64,000 nt of DNA from Poriferisodalis sp963663635 (GTDB lineage Bacteria; Actinomycetota; Acidimicrobiia; Acidimicrobiales; Poriferisodalaceae), in assembly GCA_963663635.2 (NCBI GenBank), contig CAXXMY010000002.1, positions 117,463 through 181,462 on the forward strand. The letters run 5' to 3'. This document shows, in pieces, positions 18,155-27,794 of this stretch. The position numbers were made by a program, and so were the translations under genes. Position 1 is the first letter of the stretch, and every line of letters starts with the position of its first letter. The notes under the pieces were generated by a model. The model saw only the letters and a program-made list of their open reading frames with translations, did no database searches and had not been told where the DNA came from.

Positions 18155-19072
18155 ATGGACCTCAAGTACCTCGACGCTCTGGCTGCGGTAGCCACCCACG
18201 GACGCTTCTCGGCGGCGGCTCGCGCGCTGCACACCGTGCAGTCGAACGTGTCCAGCCACGTCGCCAAGCTCGAGGACGAATTGGGCGCGCTGCTGGTGGA
18301 CCGCGCCATCGGATCGCTGACGCCCGAGGGCGAAGTTGTGCTGGCGCGGATCAAGCGCATCAATGCCGAGATCGCTGCGATGCGCGCTGACGTGGCCTCA
18401 ATGACGTCGCACGTGACCGGCGACGTTTACCTCGGCATCATCGGCACTCCGGGCAGGTGGCTGCTGCCCCCGTTCCTCGATGAGCTGCGGCGTCGCCATC
18501 CCGATGTCACCTCGACCGTCGTGGACTCCACCACGCTCGCGCTCATCCGTCTTCTTGAAGGCGGCGAGCTGGACCTCGCGGTCGTGAACGCCCCGGTGGA
18601 CCACGAAGAGCTAGCGACCACTCCACTGTTCGAGGAGGATTTCGTCGTCATCGCGCCAGCCACTCATCCGCTCGCCGGGCAGGGCGACCGCGAAGTGGGC
18701 TTCGCCGAACTCTCCCTGCATCCGCTGTTGCTCAGCCCGCCCGGATCAGCGATGCGAGACCGCATCGACGCCGCCGCCGCGCGTCATCGGGTGACGCTGT
18801 CGACAATGGCCCAGCTGGACGGCATCCGCCTGACGGCCACGCTCGCGTTCCAGGGCTACGGACCTGCGATCGTCCCGATTACCTCGATCCCCGAGTGGAC
18901 CGAGCGCGGCGACTGGAGCGTGCTCACCGTTGCGGGTCTCCCGCCCCGTCAGGTTGCGCTCGCCGTCCGCCAACGCGGCATGCTCTCGGCTCCCGCTGCC
19001 GCCGCCCGGGATGTGCTGCGCCATGTGATTCGCAGCGTGGCGACGCGCACGCACGGGGTTGCGGTCGCTTGA
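18155..19072 (+). CDS. LysR family transcriptional regulator
   Basis: A 305-residue LysR-type regulator. The N-terminal helix-turn-helix is clear (LKYLDALAAVATHGRFSAAARALHTVQSNVSSHVAKLEDELG), followed by a long linker helix and a periplasmic-binding-like effector domain starting around GDVYLGIIGTPGRW. Such proteins act as tetramers responding to a small metabolite. It is co-directional with and 18 bases ahead of an acyl-CoA carboxylase gene, so it may control that gene or aconitase/citrate synthase; the effector is unknown. Confidence 0.9.
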   Translation: MDLKYLDALAAVATHGRFSAAARALHTVQSNVSSHVAKLEDELGALLVDRAIGSLTPEGEVVLARIKRINAEIAAMRADVASMTSHVTGDVYLGIIGTPGRWLLPPFLDELRRRHPDVTSTVVDSTTLALIRLLEGGELDLAVVNAPVDHEELATTPLFEEDFVVIAPATHPLAGQGDREVGFAELSLHPLLLSPPGSAMRDRIDAAAARHRVTLSTMAQLDGIRLTATLAFQGYGPAIVPITSIPEWTERGDWSVLTVAGLPPRQVALAVRQRGMLSAPAAAARDVLRHVIRSVATRTHGVAVA

Positions 19073-19090
19073 CGTTTCTCGACCTCAAAC

Positions 19091-20446
19091 ATGCGTAGCC
19101 TCACGGCGGTGGACCTCCAGATCCGCGCCGGCGCAAGCGGCCATGTCACTGCCGCTGCGGTGTCGCTCGGCGGGCGCACCGTCATGCTGGTGTCTGCCGA
19201 CAGTCCCGAGCGGCGCGGAGCGCTCGCTCCAGCGGACAGCGAGACGATCGTCGTGGCGCTCGAGACGGCGCTCGCGAAGCGACTCCCCGTCGTTCTGATG
19301 CTGTCCTCGAGCGGCGCCGACGCTCACTACGGCGTGGCTGCCCTGCACGGCTGGGGACAGGCGGCGCGGGTGCTCGTGCAGTGCTCGGGAGTCGTACCGA
19401 TCCTCGCAGGTGTCACGGGCCCCGCTATCTCGGGCATCGCGTTGCTCATCGGCCTCGCCGACATCGTGGTGATGTCCAACGACGCGTACGCGTTCGTCAG
19501 CGGGCCGGTGCCGGTACGCGAGATGACCGGTGTGGCGATCGGCCCCGACGAACTCGGCGGTGCTCCAATACACGCCAGCGCCTCAGGCGCCGCCTCAGCG
19601 GTAACTGAGCCGGGCGAGGTGCTCGACGCGCTCAACGAGATCCTCGCCTACCTGCCGGCACATTGCGACGAGCTGCCGCCGCGGCTGGCGACCGCGGACC
19701 GGCGAGACCGGCTGACCCCCGAAGCGGGCGACTTGTTGCCCTCCGTGCCCACCGGCGCCTACGACGTGCGCGACGTCGTCTCGGCGCTCGTCGACGACGG
19801 TGTCCTGGTCGAGCTGCGCGCTCGATGGGCGCCAAATCTCGTCACCGGACTGGCATCGCTCGACGGTTACTCCGTCGGCATTCTGGCGAATCAGCCCATG
19901 AGCATCGCGGGCACGTTGGACATCGCCGCGAGCCAGAAGGGCGCTCGCTTCGTGAACTTCTGCGACGCGTTCGGGCTGCCGCTGGTAACGCTCGTGGACA
20001 CGCCGGGCTTTTACCCCGGCAAAGACCTCGAATGGCGCGGGATGATCCGTCACGGCGCACAGCTGGCGTTCGCATATGCGCGGGCGACCGTGCCCCGAGT
20101 CGCCGTCGTGCTGCGCAAGTCCTACGGCGGCGCCTACATCGTCATGGACTCCAAGACGATGGGCAACGACGTGTACCTGGCGTGGCCCAGCGCCGAGCTC
20201 GCGGTGATGGGCGCCTCCCAAGCGGCCCAGATCCTGCGCCGTGGCGCCGACGCCGACGACGTCGCCACCTACGTCTCGGACTACGAGGACACCTACCTCA
20301 ACCCCTACGTGGCCGCAGAGCGCGGCTACGTGGACAGTGTCATCGACCCAGCCGACACGCGTCACGAGCTCGCCAAGACGCTCGAAATGCTGTCCACCAA
20401 GCGCGAGCGCCTGCGACACCGCCGCCACGACAACTCTCCGCTCTGA
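19091..20446 (+). CDS. Acyl-CoA carboxylase beta subunit (carboxyltransferase)
   Basis: A 451-residue carboxyltransferase of the AccD/PccB type, which moves the carboxyl group from biotin to acetyl- or propionyl-CoA. It has two crotonase-like halves: the N-terminal half ends with GVTGPAISGIALLIGLADIVVM, the C-terminal half has SLDGYSVGILANQP, VTLVDTPGFYPG and VVLRKSYGGAYIVMDSK. At 451 residues it is shorter than usual (~520), mainly in the N-terminal half. No biotin carboxylase gene is in the window. It lies between a LysR gene and citrate synthase. Confidence 0.87.
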   Translation: MRSLTAVDLQIRAGASGHVTAAAVSLGGRTVMLVSADSPERRGALAPADSETIVVALETALAKRLPVVLMLSSSGADAHYGVAALHGWGQAARVLVQCSGVVPILAGVTGPAISGIALLIGLADIVVMSNDAYAFVSGPVPVREMTGVAIGPDELGGAPIHASASGAASAVTEPGEVLDALNEILAYLPAHCDELPPRLATADRRDRLTPEAGDLLPSVPTGAYDVRDVVSALVDDGVLVELRARWAPNLVTGLASLDGYSVGILANQPMSIAGTLDIAASQKGARFVNFCDAFGLPLVTLVDTPGFYPGKDLEWRGMIRHGAQLAFAYARATVPRVAVVLRKSYGGAYIVMDSKTMGNDVYLAWPSAELAVMGASQAAQILRRGADADDVATYVSDYEDTYLNPYVAAERGYVDSVIDPADTRHELAKTLEMLSTKRERLRHRRHDNSPL

Positions 20447-20510
20447 GCCAGAGCCAACTTCGCGATGGCGCGCCGAATTAGGTACATTCGGCGACGCACG
20501 AGGGGGACCG

Positions 20511-21782
20511 ATGCCAGAGGACAGCTTTACGATCACCGACAATCGCTCTGGTCAGACGGTGACCGTTCCCGTGGTCGACGGGACAATCTCGGCGACCGCG
20601 CTGCGCGAGCTGGACACAGGCCTGTGGTTCTACGACCCGTCCTACCTCTCGACGGCCAACTGCAATTCCCGGATCACCTATATCGACGGCGACGAAGGGG
20701 TCCTGCGGTACCGCGGCTACCCCATCGAGCAGCTCGCCGAGCAGTCCAGTTTCCTCGAGGTCGCCTACCTGCTCATCCACGGCGAGCTGCCGACCGAGGC
20801 CGAGGCCGCAGAGTGGATCCACCACATCACGTTCCACACCTACGTGCATGAGGACATCACGCGCTTCATCAAGGGCTTTCGCTACGACGCCCACCCGATG
20901 GGCACCCTGGTCTCGACGATCGCTGCACTGTCCACCTTCTACCCCGAGGCCAAGGACATCGACGATCCGTACATCCGGCTGGTGCAGATCATCCGGCTGA
21001 TGGCCAAGATGCCGACGATGGCGGCATTCACCTACCGCAACCGGATGGGGCTGCCGTACGAGTATCCGGTCAACCACCTGAGCTACACGGCCAACTTCCT
21101 GCGGATGATGTGGAGCGTGGCCGACCCCGACTACGAGCCCGATCCGACGCTGACGCGAGCGCTGGATGTGCTGTTCATCCTGCATGCGGATCACGAGCAG
21201 AACTGCTCGACGACCACGATGCGCACCGTCGGCTCCAGCCGAGCCGACCCGTACTCGGCAGTCGCAGCGGCAACGTGCGGCCTGTACGGACCTCTTCACG
21301 GAGGTGCCAACGAGCAGGTCATCCGGATGCTGCACGAGATCGGCAGCTTCGACAATGTGGCCGCGTACGTCGAGCGGGCGAAGTCCGGCGAGGTGCTGCT
21401 GCAGGGCTTCGGCCACCGCGTCTACAAGAACTACGACCCGCGGGCCAAAATCATCAAGGAGACCGCTGACGCGGTGTTCAAGGTGACGGGGCTGAATCCG
21501 CTGCTCGACATCGCCCTGAAGCTCGAGGAGGTCGCGCTCAGCGACCCGTACTTCAAGGATCGCCGGCTGTACCCGAACGTGGACTTCTACTCAGGCCTGA
21601 TCTACGAGGCGATGGGCTTCCCGCTCGACATGTTCACGGTGCTGTTCGCCATCGGGCGCACGCCCGGCTGGCTGGCGCATTGGCTCGAGATGCTGGATGA
21701 CCCCGAGCAGAAGATCTACCGGCCACGCCAGAAGTACACCGGCATGGGCGAACGGGATTACGTCGGCATCGAGCAGCGCTAG
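20511..21782 (+). CDS. gltA: Citrate synthase
   Basis: A 423-residue citrate synthase that condenses oxaloacetate and acetyl-CoA. Motifs: RYRGYPIEQLAEQSSFLEVAYLLI, the first active-site His in LHADHEQN, GPLHGGANEQVI with the second His, and GFGHRVYKNYDPRA. Size and the N-terminal beta region fit the bacterial GltA type. ATG 20511 has a strong ribosome site (AGGGGG, 7 bases upstream). A GC hairpin follows the stop. Together with aconitase and class I fumarase, much of the TCA cycle is encoded in this stretch. Confidence 0.95.
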   Translation: MPEDSFTITDNRSGQTVTVPVVDGTISATALRELDTGLWFYDPSYLSTANCNSRITYIDGDEGVLRYRGYPIEQLAEQSSFLEVAYLLIHGELPTEAEAAEWIHHITFHTYVHEDITRFIKGFRYDAHPMGTLVSTIAALSTFYPEAKDIDDPYIRLVQIIRLMAKMPTMAAFTYRNRMGLPYEYPVNHLSYTANFLRMMWSVADPDYEPDPTLTRALDVLFILHADHEQNCSTTTMRTVGSSRADPYSAVAAATCGLYGPLHGGANEQVIRMLHEIGSFDNVAAYVERAKSGEVLLQGFGHRVYKNYDPRAKIIKETADAVFKVTGLNPLLDIALKLEEVALSDPYFKDRRLYPNVDFYSGLIYEAMGFPLDMFTVLFAIGRTPGWLAHWLEMLDDPEQKIYRPRQKYTGMGERDYVGIEQR

Positions 21783-21791
21783 CGAGATGCG

Positions 21792-21810
21792 CCGGGCCTG
21801 CTGGGCCCGG
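21792..21810. terminator. GC hairpin between convergent citrate synthase and oxidoreductase genes
   Basis: Arms CCGGGCC (21792-21798) and GGCCCGG (21804-21810) enclose a 5-base loop TGCTG. It lies in the 30-base gap between two convergent genes, where a bidirectional terminator is expected. No U tract is evident. Confidence 0.65.
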
Positions 21811-21812
21811 GT

Positions 21813-22799
21813 TCAGTCCTGCACGTCCAGCAGGATCTTGCCGACGTTGGCGTTGGTGGCCATGTAGGTGTGTGCCTCGGCGATGTCGTCGAGGGCGTAG
21901 CGAGAGTCGATGATCGGCCGCAGCGAGCCGTCATCGAAGCGAGGCAGCAGCTCGGCGCAGAAGCGTTGGTTGGCGTCGATCTTCTGCTCGATGGGCCGTG
22001 ATCGCAGCACCGTGCCGATCAACGAGGCCCGCTTGGGCAGCAGCATGCCGAGCGCGAACGTGGCCTTCGGTCCACCCATGACGCCCACCTGGATGATGCG
22101 GCCCTGGGTGCGCACCGAGGCGATGTTTCGCGCCAGATAGTCGCCGCCGATGACGTCGAGAACCACATCGACGCCGACGCCGCCGGTCCATTCGGATATG
22201 GCCTCAGCAAAGTCAGCCTGGGTGTAGTCGATCACCAGGTCCGCGCCGAGTTCGGTGCAGGCCGCGACCTTTGCGGTTGAGCAGGTCACGGCGATGCGCG
22301 CGCCGATGGCCTTGGCGATCTGGATGGCAGCGGTGCCCACGCCTGATGCGCCGGCGTGTACAAGAACCGTGCCGCCCGAAGCGAGCCCTCCCTGGGTCAT
22401 CAGCGCATCGTGCGCCGTCATGAACACCTCCGGGATGGCCGCGGCGTCGCGCAACGCGACCCCCGCAGGGATGCGCTGAAGCATTCGCTCATGCGTCGCG
22501 ACGCGCTCTGCCATCGCACCGGCGGACACGATGCCCATGACTTCGTTGCCGGCTGTCCAGCCAGTCACGCGTTCGCCGGCGGTGGCGATGCGTCCAGCGA
22601 ACTCCATGCCCGGGATCTCGACGGGCGGCTTCGGCCCGGGTGCGGGGTACTGACCCATGCGCTGGAGCAGATCGGCCCGGTTCATCGCAGAGCACACGAC
22701 GTCGATGAGCACCTCATCAGGTCCGGGCGTCGGCTCGGGCACATCGCGCACCTCGAGCACGTCGACGCCGCCGTATTCGGGAATCACCACAGCACGCAT
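21813..22799 (-). CDS. NAD(P)H:quinone oxidoreductase (zeta-crystallin/PIG3 type)
   Basis: A 328-residue zinc-free medium-chain dehydrogenase. The N-terminus (MRAVVIPEYGGVDVLEVRDVPEPTPGPDEVLIDV) and the segment VCSAMNRADLLQRMGQYP are typical of the PIG3/QorB group, and the NADPH-binding site is VLVHAGASGVGTAAIQIAKAIGA. It should reduce quinones or enones with NADPH. The gene stands alone, convergent to citrate synthase and divergent from a phosphatase gene. Confidence 0.9.
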   Translation of the reverse strand: MRAVVIPEYGGVDVLEVRDVPEPTPGPDEVLIDVVCSAMNRADLLQRMGQYPAPGPKPPVEIPGMEFAGRIATAGERVTGWTAGNEVMGIVSAGAMAERVATHERMLQRIPAGVALRDAAAIPEVFMTAHDALMTQGGLASGGTVLVHAGASGVGTAAIQIAKAIGARIAVTCSTAKVAACTELGADLVIDYTQADFAEAISEWTGGVGVDVVLDVIGGDYLARNIASVRTQGRIIQVGVMGGPKATFALGMLLPKRASLIGTVLRSRPIEQKIDANQRFCAELLPRFDDGSLRPIIDSRYALDDIAEAHTYMATNANVGKILLDVQD

Positions 22800-22845
22800 G
22801 GGCGGCGACGCTAGTGCGCATCAGCCCCGATTAGCCTCGCCCGCC

Positions 22846-23670
22846 GTGCGTCGCGATGCCGTCGTTGTCCTCGGAGGTGCCCGGAACTGCCGTGATCTCG
22901 GCGGCTATCGGGCGGCGAACGGTCGCTGGGTGCGAACGGGCGCGGTGTTCCGCTCGGATCGGTTGAGCGGCCTCAGCGCCGACGATCTCGAAGAGCTGGC
23001 CAGCCGCGGCATCCGCACCGTCGTGGATTTTCGGGCGGGTCCCGAAATCGAACGTGATCGTTCGCGCCTGTGGGCCAGCGTGACCTCGCAGATCTCGCTG
23101 CCCGTCGGAGACACTGTCGACGGCGACATCAGCCTGGTGGACCAGATCCTCGAAGGGCGCCTGACGTCGGTCTCCGAGGCCGACATGGTCGAGCTCTACA
23201 TCAACATGCTGTTCACCTACAGCGAGCGGTTCGCCCAATTCGTCTCGGTGGCCGCCGACGTCGACCACCTCCCGTTGCTGTTCCACTGCACAGCGGGCAA
23301 GGACCGCAGCGGTCTCGCGGCTGCGCTGCTGCTCGAGGTGCTCGGCGTCGATCGCGACACCGTGCTTGACGACTACTGCCTCACCAATGAGCTGCGATCG
23401 CTGCAGCGCATCGAAGAGCTGCGGCCACAATTTGCCGAAGTCGGCATCGACATCGCCGATGTCCGGCCGATTCTGTGCGCGCCGCGCGCCGCGCTGGCCG
23501 AGGTGCTTGCTGAACTCGACGCTCGCTTCGGATCACGCTCTGACGCGAACGGCACCGTCGGTCGAAACGTCATCCATGTCGGTGCGGCATCGGGTGCCGA
23601 GCGCTACTTGCTGAGCGCCGGTCTCAGCCCCGGCGTACCCGAGATGCTGCGCGCCAATCTCTTGATCTGA
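22846..23670 (+). CDS. Tyrosine/lipid phosphatase (LipA/PtpB family)
   Basis: A 274-residue protein of the Y_phosphatase3 family, related to mycobacterial PtpB and Listeria LipA. The N-terminus GGARNCRDLGGYRAANGRWVRTG..FRSD is characteristic, and the active-site P-loop is HCTAGKDRSG (Cys nucleophile, Arg last). Family members hydrolyse phosphotyrosine, phosphoserine and phosphoinositides. The GTG start at 22846 puts the conserved RN.RDLGG segment at residue ~13, as usual. It is divergent from the quinone oxidoreductase gene. Confidence 0.9.
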   Translation: MRRDAVVVLGGARNCRDLGGYRAANGRWVRTGAVFRSDRLSGLSADDLEELASRGIRTVVDFRAGPEIERDRSRLWASVTSQISLPVGDTVDGDISLVDQILEGRLTSVSEADMVELYINMLFTYSERFAQFVSVAADVDHLPLLFHCTAGKDRSGLAAALLLEVLGVDRDTVLDDYCLTNELRSLQRIEELRPQFAEVGIDIADVRPILCAPRAALAEVLAELDARFGSRSDANGTVGRNVIHVGAASGAERYLLSAGLSPGVPEMLRANLLI

Positions 23671-23776
23671 GCGGCGCTATTCGACTGCTTCACATAAGGC
23701 TGTCCGATGTAGCAAGTTCGCACACCGTGCTGCTTTACTTTTGGCTGACGGCCACCGGGATATCACGGGGAGCAAC

Positions 23777-25603
23777 ATGCGATCACGACGTTGGGTTGCG
23801 CTGCTGGCGAGCGTTTGCTGGCTGCTTGCAGCATGTTCTGGCGGCGACGGCGATGGTTCAGACGATGATGAGTCCGCCAGCAGCGACCCCGACTTGGCCG
23901 CCACCGTCGCTCAACTTCGCCGGAACGCAGCCGATTTCGAGTACTCGATCGGCACCCACGGCGGCACCCTGACGTTCGCCACCATCTCAGAGCCGCTGAC
24001 GTTCAACCTGGAGTTGTCGAACGACGCCGGCTCCTCGAACGTGCTCGGCTACCTGTTCGAAGGGCTCACCGAGACGTCGTGGCTCACCGACGAAGTGGAG
24101 CCAATGCTCGCTGAGTCGTGGGAGCGCTCCGACGACGGCCTGCGATGGGTGTTCCATCTGCGCGACGACGTGCTGTGGCACGACGGCACGCCGTTCTCCG
24201 CGCACGACGTGGACTTCACGTTCAACGAGGTCATCTACAGCGACGATTTCAACGCGTCGAGCCGCTCCACTTTCGAGTTCCGTTTCCTGAACCCCGACAA
24301 CGGGCAATGGGAGGAATCGAAGATGACGGTGGCGGCGCTTGACGACCACACCGTCGAGTTCGTCCTGCCTCAGCCGTTCGCGCCGTTCCTGCGTTCGATC
24401 GGCACCGCCATCTACCCCAAGCACATCCTGGAAGGCCCCATCGAGGCCGGGACCTTCACCGAGTTCTGGGATATCGACACCGACCCTGCGCAAGTCGTCG
24501 GCACGGGCCCGTTCACCATCGGCGAGTACGCGCCTGGAGAGCGGATTGTCTACGAGCGCAACCCTCGCTACTGGCTCACCGACGACGCCGGTGAGCGCCT
24601 GCCGTACCTCGGCCGGGTGGTGGAGCTGATCGCGCCTGACTTGGAGGCCGAGCTTGCGCTGTTCCGCGACGGCACCACCGATTTCCATGGCGTGCTGGGT
24701 GAAGAGTTCGCACTGCTTGAGCCGCTGGCAGCAGCGGAGAACTTCACCCTGCACCGGCGCGGCCCGGGCTTCGGCACCACCTTTTTGACTTTCAACCAGA
24801 ATCCGGGGTCGGCCGACGGTGGCGAGCCGTACGTCGATCCGGTTCGGCAGCGCTGGTTCGCCACGGTCGAGTTCCGACAAGCGGTGGCGCACTCGATGGA
24901 CAAGGTGGTCATGATCGATGGCATCGAGCACGGATTGGGTTACCCGCAGTGGTCATCGGTGAGTCCCGCCGCGGGTGACTTCCACAATCCAGACGTGCGC
25001 CAGTACCCCTACGACCTCGAGAAGGCCAATGAGATCCTCGACGGCCTGGGCTGGATCGACACTGATGGCGACGGCATCCGCGAAGACGGCGACGGCAAAC
25101 CGATCTCGTTCACGCTGATCACCAACGACGGCAACAGCGTGCGGGCCGAGGTGACCCAAATCGTCCACGAGGGGATGACGGCGATCGGACTCGATGTCGA
25201 GTTTCGCCTGGTCGACTTCGGCGACCTGGTCGCGCAGCTGACCGCCACCTACGACTGGGAGGCCATGGTGATCGGCTTCACTGGCGGCCCCGACCCCTAC
25301 AGCGGCATCGGGCTGTGGCACAGCGGCGAGTCGCTGCACCTGTGGCACCCCAACCAGTCCGAGCCCGCCACGCAGTGGGAGGCCGAGATCGACGAGCTGT
25401 ACATCGAAGCCAGCTCCGAGCTTGATCACGGCACGCGAGTGGAGCTCTACCGGCAGGCGCAGGCGATCGCCGCGGAGAACGCGCCGCTGATCTACACGAC
25501 GCAGGGTGAGCGCTTGGGCGCGGTCCGCAACGTTTTCGGCAACGTCACGCCCACGCTGTACGGCTACTGGGATCTGCGCTACCTGTACCGCACCGACCAG
25601 TAG
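23777..25603 (+). CDS. ABC transporter substrate-binding lipoprotein (peptide/oligopeptide type)
   Basis: A 608-residue extracytoplasmic binding protein of the SBP_bac_5 family (DppA/OppA). ATG 23777 has a good ribosome site (GGGGAG) and gives a signal peptide with lipobox LLAACS. Family features include ISEPLTFNLELSND, LAESWERSDDGLRWVFHLRDDVLWHDGTPFSAHDVDFTF and a C-terminal segment ending in DLRYLYR. It would deliver peptides or similar ligands to a permease, but no permease or ATPase gene is adjacent, so it must work with components encoded elsewhere. Confidence 0.9.
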   Translation: MRSRRWVALLASVCWLLAACSGGDGDGSDDDESASSDPDLAATVAQLRRNAADFEYSIGTHGGTLTFATISEPLTFNLELSNDAGSSNVLGYLFEGLTETSWLTDEVEPMLAESWERSDDGLRWVFHLRDDVLWHDGTPFSAHDVDFTFNEVIYSDDFNASSRSTFEFRFLNPDNGQWEESKMTVAALDDHTVEFVLPQPFAPFLRSIGTAIYPKHILEGPIEAGTFTEFWDIDTDPAQVVGTGPFTIGEYAPGERIVYERNPRYWLTDDAGERLPYLGRVVELIAPDLEAELALFRDGTTDFHGVLGEEFALLEPLAAAENFTLHRRGPGFGTTFLTFNQNPGSADGGEPYVDPVRQRWFATVEFRQAVAHSMDKVVMIDGIEHGLGYPQWSSVSPAAGDFHNPDVRQYPYDLEKANEILDGLGWIDTDGDGIREDGDGKPISFTLITNDGNSVRAEVTQIVHEGMTAIGLDVEFRLVDFGDLVAQLTATYDWEAMVIGFTGGPDPYSGIGLWHSGESLHLWHPNQSEPATQWEAEIDELYIEASSELDHGTRVELYRQAQAIAAENAPLIYTTQGERLGAVRNVFGNVTPTLYGYWDLRYLYRTDQ

Positions 25604-25658
25604 GGATCTCGCGGAGGCGCCCCAAACGCAGCGCGATGTCGGCAGTACTGTCCGGGCG

Positions 25659-26771
25659 ATGGACTACGACTGGCCTGCGGAGCTGACCGACTTGGCCGAC
25701 GCGGCGGCCAGGTGGGTGCGCTACGCGACAGCGGACTTGTTCACGACCGACGACGGGTGGCTGGTGGGCTACTCCGACGAGTTCACGCTGCGGCTTGCCG
25801 AACGGGGCTGGATCGGGATGTGCTGGCCAGTGTCGGCCGGCGGTGACGGGCGACCCGAGGTGGAACGCTTCGTCGTCACCGAGCAGTTGCTGCTGGGCGG
25901 CGCACCGATGGCCAGCTCGTTCTTCCCTGACCGTCAGATCGGGCCGGTGCTGCTGACCTACGGCAACGAAGAGCAGCAGGCGAAGTTCCTGCCCGAGATG
26001 CGCGCCGGGCGTTCGCGCTGGTGCATCGGCATGTCCGAGCCCGATGCCGGCTCCGATGTGGCGGCCATCGGGACGACGGCGGTGCGTGACGGCGATCGCT
26101 TCATTGTCAACGGCCAGAAGATCTGGACGAGCGGTGCGGCCACGGCCAACTGGTGCTACCTGATCTGCCGGACCGATCCCGACTCGCCGCCGCACAAGGG
26201 CATGAGCGAGCTGATCGTCCCGATGGACAGCCCGGGAATCGAGGTGCGGCCGATTCGCGACGCCTCGGGCGACGCCCACTTCAACGAGGTGTTCTTCGAC
26301 GAGGTGGCGGTGCCGGTCGACAATCTGGTGGGCGAGCTGAACAACAGCTTCGGGCAAACGATGCGACAGCTGGAGCATGAGCGCGGCGGCATCGACCGTC
26401 TGGCCTCGAACCAGCGGCTGTACCTGGACACCAAGGATCGTGCCGACACATCGGATCCGCTTGTGCGCCAACGCATGGCGCGCATCGAGACTGGCTACCG
26501 GATTGGGCGCGACATGGTGCTGCGCAACGTGCTGCGCCAAACGCCGTTCGCTCAGTACTCGGCGGTCACCAAGACGTGGTGCACCGAGTTCGAGCAGGAG
26601 GTGTCGCGCTTCGTGGGCGATGTCGCCGGGGCCGAGACGATGCTCGCCAATCGAGTGTCTCGAAATGTGGTGTACGCGCCCGCGTACACGATCATGGGCG
26701 GCACGACGCAGATCCTGCGCAACATCATCGGAGAGCGAATCCTGCAGCTACCGCGTGAGCCCCGCGTCTAG
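25659..26771 (+). CDS. Acyl-CoA dehydrogenase
   Basis: A 370-residue FAD-dependent acyl-CoA dehydrogenase. The middle domain shows CIGMSEPDAGSDVAAI and NGQKIWTSGAATANWCYL; the C-terminal helix bundle ends with YTIMGGTTQILRNIIGERIL, in which the family signature GGTTQI is clear. It oxidises an acyl-CoA to the enoyl-CoA and passes electrons to ETF; chain length is unknown, and the catalytic Glu position was not assigned. ATG 25659 matches the family start. It converges on an MBL-fold gene with a 7-base gap. Confidence 0.92.
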   Translation: MDYDWPAELTDLADAAARWVRYATADLFTTDDGWLVGYSDEFTLRLAERGWIGMCWPVSAGGDGRPEVERFVVTEQLLLGGAPMASSFFPDRQIGPVLLTYGNEEQQAKFLPEMRAGRSRWCIGMSEPDAGSDVAAIGTTAVRDGDRFIVNGQKIWTSGAATANWCYLICRTDPDSPPHKGMSELIVPMDSPGIEVRPIRDASGDAHFNEVFFDEVAVPVDNLVGELNNSFGQTMRQLEHERGGIDRLASNQRLYLDTKDRADTSDPLVRQRMARIETGYRIGRDMVLRNVLRQTPFAQYSAVTKTWCTEFEQEVSRFVGDVAGAETMLANRVSRNVVYAPAYTIMGGTTQILRNIIGERILQLPREPRV

Positions 26772-26778
26772 AAACGCC

Positions 26779-27654
26779 TCAGGGAGCGAAGATCCACGTG
26801 TCGGGCTCGTCGGCGGGCTCGATGTGGCCGGCGGTGCGTCCGGCGAAGTGGGTGCCGATGACGAGACGGCCGTCGGCCCAGCGCGGGTAGGCGTCAAGGC
26901 GAGTCTTGGTCGAGGTGCCGTCGCGGCTGTAGTCCGCGGTTGAGGCCAGGTCGGGGTGCGCGAACTGGAGGGGGTGATGGGTCATGTCGCCGGTGATGGT
27001 GGCTTTCTCCCCCGCCGATTCGATGATCACGCTGACGTGGCCGGGTGTGTGCCCCGGCGTCGACTCCAGCCACACCTCATCGTTGACGCGGTGGTCGGGG
27101 GCGACGAGGTCGGCGAGGCCGGCGTCCATCACGGGCTGCACCGAGTCCTCGAACACCGGCCCGTAGTCCTGCGGCTCGGTGCGCCAGTAGTCGTACTCGG
27201 CCTGCACGAACAGGTAACGAGCGTTGGGAAACGTCGGCACCCACTCGCCGTCGACGAGGCGGGTGTTCCAGCCGACATGATCCACGTGCAGGTGCGTGCA
27301 CACGACGACGTCAATCGACTCGGGTGTGAAACCGGCCGCTTCGAGATCGGCCAGGAACGGCGTCGAGAGCTGCTCGAACGGCGGGGCCCCGGGCCGTGAC
27401 TTGTCATTGCCGACGCAGGTGTCAACCATGATCCGCATGCCGGCCGATTCGATCACCAGCGCATGCATCGAGAGCCGCATGCGGCCGTCATCGGTGACGA
27501 AGTCGGGTCGCAGCCAGTCGTAGTTGTCGATTAGCTCGTCCGCGCCGGGCAGCAGGATGCTGAACGGCCAGTGGACCTCGAGCTCGGCAATGCGGGTGAT
27601 CTGGGCGTCGCCCACGGTCCAACTGATCGGGACGGACTTGTCAACGGTCGGCAT
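26779..27654 (-). CDS. MBL-fold metallo-hydrolase
   Basis: A 291-residue metallo-beta-lactamase-fold enzyme of the lactonase-like (AttM/AiiA-related) group. The metal motif CTHLHVDHVGWN (HxHxDH) is near residue 110, TPGHTPGHVSVIIES gives the next His, ITGDMTHHPLQ the bridging Asp, and GTHFAG a late His. It may hydrolyse a lactone or ester; the substrate is unknown. It stands alone between a convergent acyl-CoA dehydrogenase gene and a divergent membrane protein gene. Confidence 0.87.
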   Translation of the reverse strand: MPTVDKSVPISWTVGDAQITRIAELEVHWPFSILLPGADELIDNYDWLRPDFVTDDGRMRLSMHALVIESAGMRIMVDTCVGNDKSRPGAPPFEQLSTPFLADLEAAGFTPESIDVVVCTHLHVDHVGWNTRLVDGEWVPTFPNARYLFVQAEYDYWRTEPQDYGPVFEDSVQPVMDAGLADLVAPDHRVNDEVWLESTPGHTPGHVSVIIESAGEKATITGDMTHHPLQFAHPDLASTADYSRDGTSTKTRLDAYPRWADGRLVIGTHFAGRTAGHIEPADEPDTWIFAP

Positions 27655-27794
27655 CGCGGCATCTCCTCATCGGGTCCGCGCAGGGATTCGCGGGTCGGCA
27701 CGCCACACTATTGCGGCACGTGGCCCTGCCGCCGGGGACGAGCGGGCCAATTCACTGCCGAACCGAACGTCGACGAGCGCCGACAGCCACCACC